A stretch of 64,000 bases of DNA from Opitutia bacterium (GTDB taxonomy: Bacteria; Verrucomicrobiota; Verrucomicrobiia; Opitutales; Opitutaceae), in the NCBI GenBank assembly GCA_016187925.1, contig JACPIS010000037.1, positions 1 to 64,000 of the forward strand. The letters run 5' to 3'. The position numbers and the translations under genes are program-made. How positions within the stretch are numbered: the stretch's first letter is position 1; each line of letters begins with the position of its first letter. Of this stretch, positions 46,286 through 54,228 are shown in pieces. The notes beneath the pieces are model-generated. The model was given only the letters and a program-made list of their open reading frames with translations, had not been told where the DNA came from and ran no database searches.

Positions 46286-46489
46286 ATGAGAACCCTGCGA
46301 CTCTGCGCGTTGATTGCGCTCGGCATGGCGCTCGGCTACGCGTTCAGCGAAGCCGCCGACGCGCCGAAGGAAACCCCCAAAGCGAAGTGCTGCGCCCAAG
46401 CCGAAAAAGACGGCAAAAAGTGCGACCACTCCTGCTGCGAGGCCGCCGCCAAGGATGGCAAGAAGTGCGAGCAATGCCCCAAAGGCTGA
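46286..46489 (+). CDS. Small cysteine-rich exported protein
   Basis: A 67-residue protein with an N-terminal signal sequence (LCALIALGMALGYAFSEAADA) and a mature part with repeated Cys clusters: KCCAQAEKDGKKC, DHSCCEAAAKDGKKCEQC. Seven Cys in about 40 residues and two KDGKKC repeats suggest metal binding or disulfide cross-linking outside the cytoplasm. No family is recognised. A strong terminator follows directly, which supports that it is a real, separately transcribed gene. Confidence 0.75.
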   Translation: MRTLRLCALIALGMALGYAFSEAADAPKETPKAKCCAQAEKDGKKCDHSCCEAAAKDGKKCEQCPKG

Positions 46490-46523
46490 CCGCTCGTCCT
46501 GCAGGATCTCACCAAGCAACCTT

Positions 46524-46554
46524 GCCGCGCCCTGACCGGGCGCGGCTTTTTTTT
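46524..46554 (+). terminator. Rho-independent terminator after the Cys-rich gene
   Basis: A perfect 9-bp stem GCCGCGCCC / GGGCGCGGC (46524-46532 and 46538-46546) with a TGACC loop is followed by eight T residues. Confidence 0.92.
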
Positions 46555-46565
46555 GCGGCAATACC

Positions 46566-46926
46566 GGTAGGGCGAGTTCTCCGAACGAGCCGTCGCCAAG
46601 TTTGATGGAGGGCCCACGTCCCCGTGGGCCGCACCCAGCGTGTAGGGCTCGACCTCGCGTCGAGCCTTGGCTTCGGCCGCACACGAGGTGCGGCCCTACT
46701 GGGCGCGGTCCACACGGACGTGATCCCCATCAACCCCAGCTCGGCTCGTTCGGAGAACTCGCCCTACCAGTGGGCCTCGTCAGATGGTCGACCGGGGTAA
46801 ACAACGTAGGGCCGCACCTCGTGTGCGGCCGATGAGTCAAGCGCTGCGTCCACCAACAAAAAGACCCGACGCGGGGTCAAGCCCTGCAACCAAAACCAAA
46901 AGGCGCGACGCAAGGTCGCGCCCTAC
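46566..46926. repeat. Cluster of REP-like palindromes
   Basis: This gene-free stretch holds at least five GTAGGGC-headed palindromes: 46566-46591, a tail-to-tail pair at 46642-46699, 46743-46768, 46806-46830 and 46902-46926. Their heads are the same but the stems differ (TCGAC/GTCGA, CGCAC/GTGCG, CGCGAC/GTCGCG). 46927-47001 shows nothing recognisable. Confidence 0.85.
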
Positions 46927-47001
46927 GATGAGTCCGCATGAGCGAGCCGCTGCCGGGCCTGCACCCGAGCTGGAGGCGGAGCCATCAGCCCCGCGGATTG
47001 C

Positions 47002-48921
47002 TCAGACCTCGGCTTCGATCGGGGCGGCGCCGAGACGCTTGGCGCGTTCCTTGATGCGGCGCACGATGTCGTCGGTCGAGAGTCCATAGGCCGCGCGGAG
47101 GATTTCCGTGCTGCTGCCGTGCTCGACGAACTTGTCGGGCCAGCCGATGCGCTCGACGGGCGTGAGGCAGTCGGCCTCCTGCAACGCCTCGAGCACCGCG
47201 CTGCCGAACCCGCCGGTGACGACGTGGTCCTCCAGCGTGACGAGCAGCGGCACGCCGGCGGCCTGGCTGAGCAGCAGGTGCTTGTCGAGCGGCTTGATGA
47301 AGCGGGCGTTGACGACGCCGACGGAGAGACCCTCCTCGGCGGCGAGGCGGTCGGCGACCTTGAGCGCCTCCTGCACCATCGGGCCGAGCGCCCAGATGAT
47401 GACGTTGGAGCCTTCGCGCACGACCTCGGCCTGGCCGAGCGGGAGCACGGCGGGCTGGGCCTTGAGTTTCACGCCGGTGCCGGCGCCGCGCGGATAACGG
47501 ATGAAGCCCGGGCCGGGCAGCTGCAGCGAGGTGTGCAGCATGTCGACGAGTTCGTCCTCGTCCTTCGGTTGCATGACGGTGGCGTTGGGCACGCAGCGCA
47601 GGTAGGCGATGTCGAACAGGCCGTGGTGCGTCGGACCGTCGTTGGGCGAGAGGCCGGCGCGGTCCATGCAGAACGTCACGGGCAAATTCTGCAGGCAGAC
47701 GTCATGGATCACCATGTCGTAGGCGCGCTGGAGGAAGGTCGAGTAGATGGCGCAGACGGGGCGGAAGCCCTTGGTCGCGAGGCCGGCGGCGAAGAGCACC
47801 GCGTGCTCCTCGGCGATGCCGACGTCGAAGAACTGGCCGGGGACTTCCTTGGCGAGGTGGGTGAGGCCGGTGCCGCTGGGCATGGCGCCGGTGATGCCGA
47901 GCACCTGCGGGTTGGCCTGGGCGAAGCGCACGAGCGCGTGGCCGAAGACGTCCTGGTAATTCGGCGGCGTGCCGGGTGCGCTCTTGGCGCTCTCGCCGGT
48001 GATCGGGTCGAACGGGCCCGCGCCGTGGAATTTCTCCGGGTGCGCGATGGCGGCCTCGAGGCCCTTGCCCTTCTTCGTCAGCACATGGATGAGCACGGGC
48101 ACGTCGCAATGCTTGGCGAACTCGAGGTTCTTCACGAGCGCTTCGAGGTTGTGGCCGTCGACCGGGCCGAGGTAGCGCAGGCCGAACTTCTCGAACAGCG
48201 ACGACTCGACGAAGAAGTCCTTCGTCTCGCGCTTCCACTTGTGGTAAACGCGGTTCATCTCCACGCCGGTCGGGAAGCTCGTGAAGAACTTCTCCACGTC
48301 GTGGTGCAGCTTGTTGTAGGTCGGGTTCGTGCTGATCCGGTTGAGATAGGTGGAGATGGCGCCGACGTTCTTGGCGATGGACCACTCGTTGTCGTTGAGG
48401 ATGACGATCAGGCGCTTGGTGGAGCTGACGACGTTGTTGAGCGCCTCGAGCGTCACGCCGCAGGTGAACGCCGCATCGCCGCAGACCGCGACGACATGCT
48501 CGGGCGAGCCGCGCAGGTCGCGCGCCGTCGCCATGCCGAGCGCGGCGGAAAGCGCCGTGCCCGCGTGGCCGGCGCCGAACGCGTCGTGCTTGCTCTCCGC
48601 GCGGTAGAGGAAACCCGAGGCGCCGCCGGTCTTGCGGAGGCCGTGGAAAAATTCGCCGCCGCGGCCGGTGAGCAGCTTGTGCACGTAGCCCTGGTGGGCG
48701 ACGTCGAACACGAACTGGTCCGCCGGCGAGTCGAACACGCGGTGCAACGCGAGCGTCAGCTCCACGACGCCGAGATTCGGGCCGACGTGCCCGCCGTTCT
48801 TGGCGGTGACCGCGATGATCTCGTCGCGGATTTCCTGCGCGAGCTGCGGCAACTGGTCGGGGGCGAGCGCCTTGACGTCGGCGGGGCCTTGGATGCGGTC
48901 GAGGATACGGGGGGAGCTCAT
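47002..48921 (-). CDS. dxs: 1-deoxy-D-xylulose-5-phosphate synthase
   Basis: A 639-residue ThDP enzyme that condenses pyruvate and glyceraldehyde-3-phosphate, the first step of the MEP isoprenoid pathway. Seen: GGHVGPNLGVVELTLALHRVF near residue 43, the ThDP motif start GDAAFTCGVTLEALNN with the NDN of VILNDNEWSI, the transketolase pyrimidine-domain EEHAVLFAAGLATKG and DRAGLSPNDGPTHHGLFDIAYLR. The start ATG at 48921 gives the standard N-terminus; the open frame continues upstream over xseB only as a shadow. xseB lies 29 bp upstream on the same strand. Confidence 0.95.
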   Translation of the reverse strand: MSSPRILDRIQGPADVKALAPDQLPQLAQEIRDEIIAVTAKNGGHVGPNLGVVELTLALHRVFDSPADQFVFDVAHQGYVHKLLTGRGGEFFHGLRKTGGASGFLYRAESKHDAFGAGHAGTALSAALGMATARDLRGSPEHVVAVCGDAAFTCGVTLEALNNVVSSTKRLIVILNDNEWSIAKNVGAISTYLNRISTNPTYNKLHHDVEKFFTSFPTGVEMNRVYHKWKRETKDFFVESSLFEKFGLRYLGPVDGHNLEALVKNLEFAKHCDVPVLIHVLTKKGKGLEAAIAHPEKFHGAGPFDPITGESAKSAPGTPPNYQDVFGHALVRFAQANPQVLGITGAMPSGTGLTHLAKEVPGQFFDVGIAEEHAVLFAAGLATKGFRPVCAIYSTFLQRAYDMVIHDVCLQNLPVTFCMDRAGLSPNDGPTHHGLFDIAYLRCVPNATVMQPKDEDELVDMLHTSLQLPGPGFIRYPRGAGTGVKLKAQPAVLPLGQAEVVREGSNVIIWALGPMVQEALKVADRLAAEEGLSVGVVNARFIKPLDKHLLLSQAAGVPLLVTLEDHVVTGGFGSAVLEALQEADCLTPVERIGWPDKFVEHGSSTEILRAAYGLSTDDIVRRIKERAKRLGAAPIEAEV

Positions 48922-48950
48922 TCGGTGCGTGGATTGCGGGGAGCCGCGGC

Positions 48951-49199
48951 TTACTCGCCGCGGGCGGGCTCGAAGCCCTCGAAGGCGGCGCTGCCGTCCT
49001 TCTGTTTCTTCAGTTTCTCGATCTTGAGCTCGGCCTCCTTGAGGCGCGACTCGCAGATCTTGAGCAACTTGGTGCCCTCCTCGTACTTGCCCAGCAGGTC
49101 GGCCAGCGGCACATCGCCCTGTTCCATCGAGTCGACGATGGCTTCGAGCTTGGTGAGCGCGGTTTCGAAGCTGAGCTTGGAGGTCTTGTCTGAATCCAC
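48951..49199 (-). CDS. xseB: Exodeoxyribonuclease VII small subunit
   Basis: An 82-residue helical protein: LSFETALTKLEAIVDSMEQG and VPLADLLGKYEEGTKLLKIC match XseB, the small subunit that coats the XseA ssDNA exonuclease. The start is GTG at 49199. The xseB-dxs order is a common arrangement; xseA is not in the window. Confidence 0.92.
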   Translation of the reverse strand: MDSDKTSKLSFETALTKLEAIVDSMEQGDVPLADLLGKYEEGTKLLKICESRLKEAELKIEKLKKQKDGSAAFEGFEPARGE

Positions 49200-49317
49200 G
49201 CCGCCACGATGCGAGGGGAGGGGGCGATTTCAAACAATCTTTCGCCTTCCCGGGCGGGGGCGCACCGCCAAAGCCCGGCCCTGGGCCGGTTTAGGATTGG
49301 CGCGGCAAAAAATCCGT

Positions 49318-50586
49318 ATGGACTCTCGCGCCATGCTTTCCCTGCCGCAAACGGTCGTCGCCCTGATGGCCGCTCGCCTGGCCGCCCAGCTCACGCTCGA
49401 GGCCCTCAACCGTTCCGAAACCCGCCTGCATGCCGGCGTGCTGCCGGGCGCCTTTGTCGGCATCATGGACGAGCCGACCTTCGCCCGGGCCGCCGACTAC
49501 ACGCTGGCGAAGAGCCGCTTCGCGTGCGTCGAACTGGTCTATGATGCCCTCGTGCTGGCGGGCGTGCTCTTCAGCGGATGGTTGCCGTGGCTTTGGGCGC
49601 GGTTCGATGCCCTCGCGCCGGGCGCGGCGTGGAGCGGCGCGCTGTTCCTCGTCGGCACGGGCCTGCTGCTGAGCGTGCCGGGCCTGCCGCTCGATTGGTG
49701 GTCGCACTTTCGCCTCGAGGAGAAATTTGGTTTCAACAAGAGCACGCCGTCCCTCTGGCTGACCGACCAGCTCAAGTCCGCGCTGCTCGGCCTGGCCATC
49801 GGCTTTCCGTTGGCGTGGGCGCTGCTGGCGCTCGTGGGCTGGGTCGGCCCGCTGTGGTGGGTGTGGGGCTTTGCGCTGCTCTTCGGTTTCCAACTGCTGA
49901 TGATCGTGCTTTACCCGAAGCTCATCCTGCCGCTCTTCAACAAGCTCACGCCGCTGGCCGAGGGCGAGCCGCGCTCGCGCCTGCTCGCGCTGGCCGACCG
50001 CACCGGTTTCGCGGCGCAGACGATCGACGTGATGGACGGCTCCAAGCGCTCCGGCCACTCCAACGCGTTCTTCACCGGCTTCGGCCGCTTCCGCCGCATC
50101 GTGCTCTTCGACACGCTCATCGCCCAGCTCGCGCAGGACGAGCTGGAGGCCGTGCTCGCGCACGAGATCGGCCACTACAAGCGCGGCCACATCCCGAAGC
50201 GGCTCGTCACGCTGGCGCTGCTCCAGCTCGGCGGCTTCGCGGTCGTGGCCTGGCTGGCCGCCGCGCCGTGGTTCAACCCGGCCTTCGGCCTGCCCGCGGG
50301 TGCGCTCGCGCCGGCGCTGCTGCTCTTCGGCTTCTTCGGCGGGCTGGTGACCTTCTGGTTCTCGCCGATTGGCAATTGGATCTCGCGGAAACACGAATAC
50401 GAGGCCGACGCCTTCGCCAAGAAGGCGATGAACTCCGCCGCGCCGATGATCGGCGCCCTGCGCAAGCTCGCCCAGAAAAACCTCACCAACCTCACCCCGC
50501 ACCCGCTCTACAGCGCCGTCTATTACTCGCACCCGACCATCGTCGAACGCGAACGGGCGCTGGAGTCCAAGGCCGGGTACCACTAA
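49318..50586 (+). CDS. M48 family peptidase, CAAX prenyl protease 1 (Ste24/HtpX-like)
   Basis: A 422-residue integral membrane zinc protease. The N-terminal CAAX-protease extension has several membrane helices (residues ~60-200), the catalytic zinc motif is LAHEIGHYKRGHI near residue 281, and the third ligand is in RKHEYEADAFAKKA near 360; the MDGSKRSGHSNAFFTGFG segment is typical of Ste24-type members. In bacteria these proteins take part in membrane protein turnover; prenylated substrates are not expected. The ATG at 49318 follows a non-coding gap after the xseB start. Confidence 0.92.
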   Translation: MDSRAMLSLPQTVVALMAARLAAQLTLEALNRSETRLHAGVLPGAFVGIMDEPTFARAADYTLAKSRFACVELVYDALVLAGVLFSGWLPWLWARFDALAPGAAWSGALFLVGTGLLLSVPGLPLDWWSHFRLEEKFGFNKSTPSLWLTDQLKSALLGLAIGFPLAWALLALVGWVGPLWWVWGFALLFGFQLLMIVLYPKLILPLFNKLTPLAEGEPRSRLLALADRTGFAAQTIDVMDGSKRSGHSNAFFTGFGRFRRIVLFDTLIAQLAQDELEAVLAHEIGHYKRGHIPKRLVTLALLQLGGFAVVAWLAAAPWFNPAFGLPAGALAPALLLFGFFGGLVTFWFSPIGNWISRKHEYEADAFAKKAMNSAAPMIGALRKLAQKNLTNLTPHPLYSAVYYSHPTIVERERALESKAGYH

Positions 50587-50665
50587 TCCACACTCATGAG
50601 CACTAATTCGGATGATCCCCGATTGGGCGGGTCGACTCATCAGCGTTCATTAGTGTCCATTAGTG
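50580..50665. repeat. Inverted repeat of CACTAAT / ATTAGTG type
   Basis: Left arm 50580-50610 (CCACTAATCCACACTCATGAG, then CACTAAT) and right arm 50643-50665 (GCGTTCATTAGTGTCCATTAG, then TGG) are imperfect inverses. Related pieces recur at 51778-51806 (ATTAGCGTTCATTAGCG). The element overlaps the annotated 5' end of the following gene. Confidence 0.6.
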
Positions 50666-51558
50666 GTTCAAAAATCTGGTGGTTTGTCGGCCTGTGGTTT
50701 CTCCTGCTGTCGGCCGCGCACGCGCTCACCGTCGCCACCTACAACGTCGAGAACTACCTCGTGGCCGACCGCCTGGTCGACGGCGTCTATCGCCCGGCCT
50801 ACCCGAAGCCGGAGGCCGAGAAGGCCGCCGTGCAACGCGTCATCCGCGACCTCGCGCCGGACGTGCTTGCGCTGGAGGAGATGGGCACGCCGCCGTTTCT
50901 CGACGAACTCCAGCGCGACCTGCGGAAGCAGGGCGCCGATTACCCGCACGCCGTCGTCCTGGAGGCGGCCGATCCCGACCGCCACGTCGCCGTGCTCTCC
51001 AAGCTGCCGTTCAAGGAAGTCCGCCGGCACAACGCCGTTCCCGTGACGTTCCTCGGGCAGAGGGACGTCGTGAAGCGCGGCGTGCTCGAGGTGACCTTCG
51101 CCACGGAGGCGGGCGACGTCACGCTCTTCGTCATCCACCTGAAAAGCCGCCGCACCGAGCGGCCCGACGATCCCGAGGGCAACACCCAGCGCCTCGCCGA
51201 GGCCGAGGCCGTGCGCGACCTCGTGCTCACGCGCTTTCCCGAGCCCGCTGCGGCGAAGTTCCTCGTCTGCGGCGACTGGAACGACACCCGCTCCAGCAAG
51301 CCCGTCAAGGCGCTCGCCCGTCGCGGCAAGACCGACCTCGGTGAAATCCTCCGCGCCACCGACTCCCGCGGTGAGACGTGGACGCATTTCTTCCGTCGTG
51401 AAGACACCTACAGCCGCATCGACTACCTCCTCGTATCCGCCGCTCTCAAGCCGCTCGTCGCAGGCGACCACGCCACCATCCACGACGGCCCCGGCTCCCT
51501 CGTCGGAAGCGACCACCGCGCCGTGTTCGTAAAGCTCGCCGTCGATCCAAAACGGTAG
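50596..51558 (+). CDS. Exported endonuclease/exonuclease/phosphatase-fold protein
   Basis: A protein of 320 residues from ATG 50596, or 301 from GTG 50653. The hydrophobic KIWWFVGLWFLLLSAAHA is a signal peptide, followed by the EEP fold: LTVATYNVENYL (Asn metal ligand), LEEMG (Glu), the HLKSRR His, FLVCGDWNDTRSS (D-x-N) and VGSDHRAVFVKL at the C-terminus (D-H). The first 19 codons lie inside an inverted repeat, so the GTG start is more likely. Extracytoplasmic nuclease or phosphoesterase; the substrate cannot be told. Confidence 0.88.
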   Translation: MSTNSDDPRLGGSTHQRSLVSISGSKIWWFVGLWFLLLSAAHALTVATYNVENYLVADRLVDGVYRPAYPKPEAEKAAVQRVIRDLAPDVLALEEMGTPPFLDELQRDLRKQGADYPHAVVLEAADPDRHVAVLSKLPFKEVRRHNAVPVTFLGQRDVVKRGVLEVTFATEAGDVTLFVIHLKSRRTERPDDPEGNTQRLAEAEAVRDLVLTRFPEPAAAKFLVCGDWNDTRSSKPVKALARRGKTDLGEILRATDSRGETWTHFFRREDTYSRIDYLLVSAALKPLVAGDHATIHDGPGSLVGSDHRAVFVKLAVDPKR

Positions 51559-51900
51559 GGGCGGTTGCCCTCAACCGCCCGTTCCGGTCTTTGGCGCGCC
51601 TGCGCTGGTAGGGCGGGACCGCTGGGCCCGCCGTGCTCTCATCCTAAATCCCGTAGCTGGGTAACCGCTAATCTTCGCTCATCAGCGCTGATAAAATTGC
51701 AGCAACACAAATCCATAAAACCGCGTATCCCGGGCAGGTGAAGGAACCAAACGTAGATTCGCAGACCCAATCTGCTGATTAGCGTTCATTAGCGCCAATT
51801 AGCGGTTGGTTGTAGGGCGGGGTCGCCTGACCCCGCCGCGAACGTGATCTTGTGATGGAAGGCATGAGGCGGGGTCAGCGACCCCGCTCTACAATTTTCC
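51557..51900. repeat. Gene-free stretch with REP-like palindromes
   Basis: GTAGGGGCGGTTGCCCTCAACCGCCC-type unit at 51557-51582, a GTAGGGCGGGACC unit near 51609-51633, a GTAGGGCGGGGTC unit near 51812-51837 and its inverse near 51871-51893. Between them lie ATTAGCG-type repeats (51778-51806). I see no gene. Confidence 0.75.
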
Positions 51901-51952
51901 GGGATGGATGCTAGAAATTGCACACCCGTATCCTCGCCGTGTTCGACCTCGC

Positions 51953-52018
51953 GGCGAACGTCACAGATGAGCCATGGCAGGGCGCCGCCCTGCCATTGGC
52001 TCTGGCGATTTGTTAGCC
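51953..52018 (-). other. attC site b1
   Basis: R'' GGCTAAC (52012-52018), spacer AAATCGC, L'' CAGAGCCA, a perfect TGGCAGGGC/GCCCTGCCA-type stem, L' TGGCTCATCTGTG and R' GTTCGCC (51953-51959). The 66-bp length and order R''-L''-L'-R' are those of a compact attC. The TAA stop of the upstream cassette gene lies inside R''. Confidence 0.88.
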
Positions 52019-52600
52019 CTTCTTTGCATTTCGGATCGGTCGCTTCACAAGTGGTGGATAGGGTAAGTCGGGAGGCGACATCGTGATCGAATCCAAGTTC
52101 ACGCCGGCGGAACCATAGTCGAGGTATGGGAGGAAATACTGGCGTAGATCGTGGAGATGCTGCTGAACAAACCACCCCTGCAGGGACGGCACGTCGGTAA
52201 GAACAGTGCTGCCTTGAAAGTAACCGACGATTCCACCTACGACTGGACCATCTTCACATGGGAGATCTTCCAAGATGCCTCGAATTGCCAGGGCGTTCGC
52301 AATGACCTCTCGGTGATACTTTCGAATCTCGGGTCCAAAAAGAAACTCGAACTTCTCTGTCTCCTGCTCGAACTTCTTCAGAGCAGGCTCGCTATAGCGA
52401 TCATGGAGTGCGCAGTGCTCAACAAAGTCTTTGAACGCCAAGTAAACTGCGTATCGCTGATCAAAGAGCTTAATTCGAAGATCTGATCTCTGGTTGTGAA
52501 TCTGCGCGCGCGCAATGCGCCAACCGAAGAACCAAGCGCCCGCGCCGAGGAAGAGCTGAATGGCCGACGTAACGATCAACTTCTTGGTCTCGATATCCAT
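52013..52600 (-). CDS. Hypothetical membrane-anchored protein, cassette-borne
   Basis: A 195-residue protein with one N-terminal membrane segment (LIVTSAIQLFLGAGAWFFGWRIA, residues ~8-30) and a charged helical remainder (NQRSDLRIKLFDQRYAVYLAFKDF...). No named family; proteins with this outline are frequent in mobile cassettes. Its ATG is 7 nt after the R' core GTTAGCC of site b2, and its TAA stop is part of the R'' of site b1. Confidence 0.8.
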   Translation of the reverse strand: MDIETKKLIVTSAIQLFLGAGAWFFGWRIARAQIHNQRSDLRIKLFDQRYAVYLAFKDFVEHCALHDRYSEPALKKFEQETEKFEFLFGPEIRKYHREVIANALAIRGILEDLPCEDGPVVGGIVGYFQGSTVLTDVPSLQGWFVQQHLHDLRQYFLPYLDYGSAGVNLDSITMSPPDLPYPPLVKRPIRNAKKG

Positions 52601-52607
52601 CTGCTTT

Positions 52608-52742
52608 GGCTAACGCTTCAGATCAGCCACGCCCGCCGGGCGGGCGAGCCGTCTCTTTTGAATAACTGGGTCATGTCGAGCGGAGATATCATCAGCGAAT
52701 CAGGTGAGAGCAAGGGCGTTGGTCTGTGGCTGCTGGATCGGC
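52608..52742 (-). other. attC site b2
   Basis: R' GTTAGCC (52608-52614) preceded by L' GTGGCTGATCTGAAGC; the R'' is diverged (GCCGATC, 52736-52742), with L'' AGCAGCCAC. The 135-bp site is a close relative of a5 and a6 in array 1. Confidence 0.85.
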
Positions 52743-52743
52743 C

Positions 52744-53343
52744 TCAATTTATGGTCACGATGTCGCCTATCTCATCAATGCCGTCGTGCGCAGCGTCACG
52801 GACGAAGAATGGCGCGACCTCGGATAAGACATAAAGTCCGGTCGGAAGCTTCGTGATGAAGGACAGCAACCTTCCCTCAAGAACGTCCGTCTCGGTATCG
52901 AGCTTCGTGAGCAGCGATGCAATCAGAGCCTGCACTTCGGGCAGCTTCTTTCTTCCGAATGGTAGCAGCCGAGCCGGGACCCAGTAGTGCTGGGAATCGC
53001 GCTGCTTCAGCAAACGAATCTGATGGCACACCTTTCCGGCTGCTGGATCGCCAAGATCTCCGTCGAGATGTGCATGAGCCTTGTCGCGCGCCTCAATCAG
53101 GAGGCGATGCAGGGACAAATTCTCGGCGGGAACAAAGCTCTCCTCGAGCATCGACATGCCACGCGAGCGCTTAAATGGGCGTGCGTAGTGGGTGACCAGC
53201 GAGGTAATGCCGGAAAGAAATGCCATGCTCGTTTCCGGGCTAATCTGCGACAACTGCGTGCAGTCGTGGTCGGCAAACTTCAGGGCATCGGTCGCATAGC
53301 CGAGTGAAATGAACCGCTGCACGTCTTGTTTGGTGGGATTCAT
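52744..53343 (-). CDS. Hypothetical protein, cassette-borne
   Basis: A 199-residue soluble protein (MNPTKQDVQRFISLGYATDALK...). The pattern ETSMAFLSGITSLVTHYARPFKRSRG followed by RDKAHAHLDGD is reminiscent of cassette-borne or HEPN-like helical proteins, but I cannot assign it. The ATG lies 8 nt after the R' of site b3. Confidence 0.75.
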   Translation of the reverse strand: MNPTKQDVQRFISLGYATDALKFADHDCTQLSQISPETSMAFLSGITSLVTHYARPFKRSRGMSMLEESFVPAENLSLHRLLIEARDKAHAHLDGDLGDPAAGKVCHQIRLLKQRDSQHYWVPARLLPFGRKKLPEVQALIASLLTKLDTETDVLEGRLLSFITKLPTGLYVLSEVAPFFVRDAAHDGIDEIGDIVTIN

Positions 53344-53351
53344 CTTCTTCC

Positions 53352-53418
53352 GCCGATCGTCATCAGTCAGACACGGAGGGGCGAAGCCCCGGAGTTGTCT
53401 GTGATGATCTGGTTAGCC
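53352..53418 (-). other. attC site b3
   Basis: R'' GGCTAAC (53412-53418) directly follows the upstream stop; a stem GGGGC-TTC-GCCCC with flanking AGACAAC / GTGTCT arms follows, then R' GATCGGC (53352-53358), two bases from GTTRRRY. The 67-bp site closely matches b5 in layout (ATCACAGACAAC ... GTGTCTGACTG). Confidence 0.82.
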
Positions 53419-53419
53419 C

Positions 53420-53869
53420 TTATTTCCATAGTCCAACTGAACTGACGCAAATCTCGCCCTGCTCACGCAACACCACAAACTGAATTTTGGCCTTCTTTCC
53501 GGCGGCCGACATAAAATCCTGCTTATAAGCCCAACCGGTAGTGCCCTTACGGTCGTCGACGTAATGCACTCGTCCGCTGTTCAGCATCCGGGGGAAGAGT
53601 TGAATCGCTGGGATGGTATCGGCTAGATAGAGCTGCCGCAGCTTCTCAATTCCGGTCTGCTGGATCGTCACCTTGCTGGTGAGCGAAATCATTCCTTCTG
53701 CATCACCGGCGATAGCAAAGGCGACGAATCTCCGCATGACCGGCTCGAACTTCGCAGGATCATCGCGCTCCAACATTTGGATCATCCTGTCCATGTCTCG
53801 AGGGCCAGCCGCGCAACCACATGCGATAATCGCAACGGTCGCACACACGAGTTGTGCAAGAATCTTCAT
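53420..53869 (-). CDS. Putative lipoprotein, cassette-borne
   Basis: A 149-residue protein with a lipoprotein signal (MKILAQLVCATVAIIACGC; Cys near residue 17) and a mature part with two alpha-beta stretches (MIQMLERDDPAKFEPVMRRF; TGIEKLRQLYLADTIPAI). No family is recognised. I chose the ATG at 53869, 8 nt after R' of site b4; a longer open frame runs back into the attC palindrome. Confidence 0.75.
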   Translation of the reverse strand: MKILAQLVCATVAIIACGCAAGPRDMDRMIQMLERDDPAKFEPVMRRFVAFAIAGDAEGMISLTSKVTIQQTGIEKLRQLYLADTIPAIQLFPRMLNSGRVHYVDDRKGTTGWAYKQDFMSAAGKKAKIQFVVLREQGEICVSSVGLWK

Positions 53870-53877
53870 CTCTCTTC

Positions 53878-53968
53878 GGCTAACGTTACAGATGAGCCAC
53901 GACCCTGCTTGGCACCAAAGGCTGCTCCGCAGCCGACGTGCCAAGCAGGGTCGTTGGCTCTAGCGACT
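53878..53968 (-). other. attC site b4, 3' part (split by the IS element)
   Basis: R' GTTAGCC (53878-53884), L' GTGGCTCATCTGTAAC, a long stem (ACGACCCTGCTTGGCAC against its inverse) and L'' TAGAGCCA are present. The R'' that should lie 7 nt beyond is instead at 55333-55339 (GCCCAAC, perfect RYYYAAC), on the far side of the inserted element. Confidence 0.88.
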
Positions 53969-53983
53969 TCCATGAGAAGGCGT

Positions 53984-54228
53984 GTCGAGGGTAATGTTTA
54001 AAATGGTTCACCATTTTGCTGGTCGGTGCCGTTGGCCCTCGGCGGTTCCGGATGGTCAGGCTTCCATACGCACTCGGTGGGTGGGCGTCAATGCCCGGGC
54101 GGTGCAGGGAGGAGTCCGTGAAACCGGAGAGGGGCTGGCCCTGCCTACTGGTTATCGCATTGATTGCTCATGCTGGCGCCAGATCGCAGTAGCCAAAGGA
54201 CGGAACCTGGGTGGGAAATATTCGGGAA
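53984..54228 (-). ncRNA. Candidate bridge RNA region of the IS element
   Basis: The 245 nt downstream of the transposase stop are non-coding and end near a perfect AAAATGGT-TC-ACCATTTT hairpin (54000-54017). In IS1111-type elements the bridge RNA is encoded downstream of the recombinase. The minus-strand 10-mer AACCAGTAGG (54144-54153) is identical to the junction of attC R'' with the transposase-proximal IS end (55326-55335), as a guide segment would be. The RNA ends and fold are not defined. Confidence 0.45.

Noticed and set aside
46555-47001. CRISPR array in the repeat-rich gap
   Set aside because: Units are palindromic, of varying stem and irregular spacing, without constant repeats and unique spacers; no cas genes are present.
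47119-49317. Plus-strand frame upstream of the M48 protease
   Set aside because: The open frame only continues backward through the antisense of dxs and xseB; the M48 homology begins at 49318.
51789-52175. Minus-strand ORF across site b1
   Set aside because: It spans the attC palindrome and REP units and overlaps the cassette gene in another frame.
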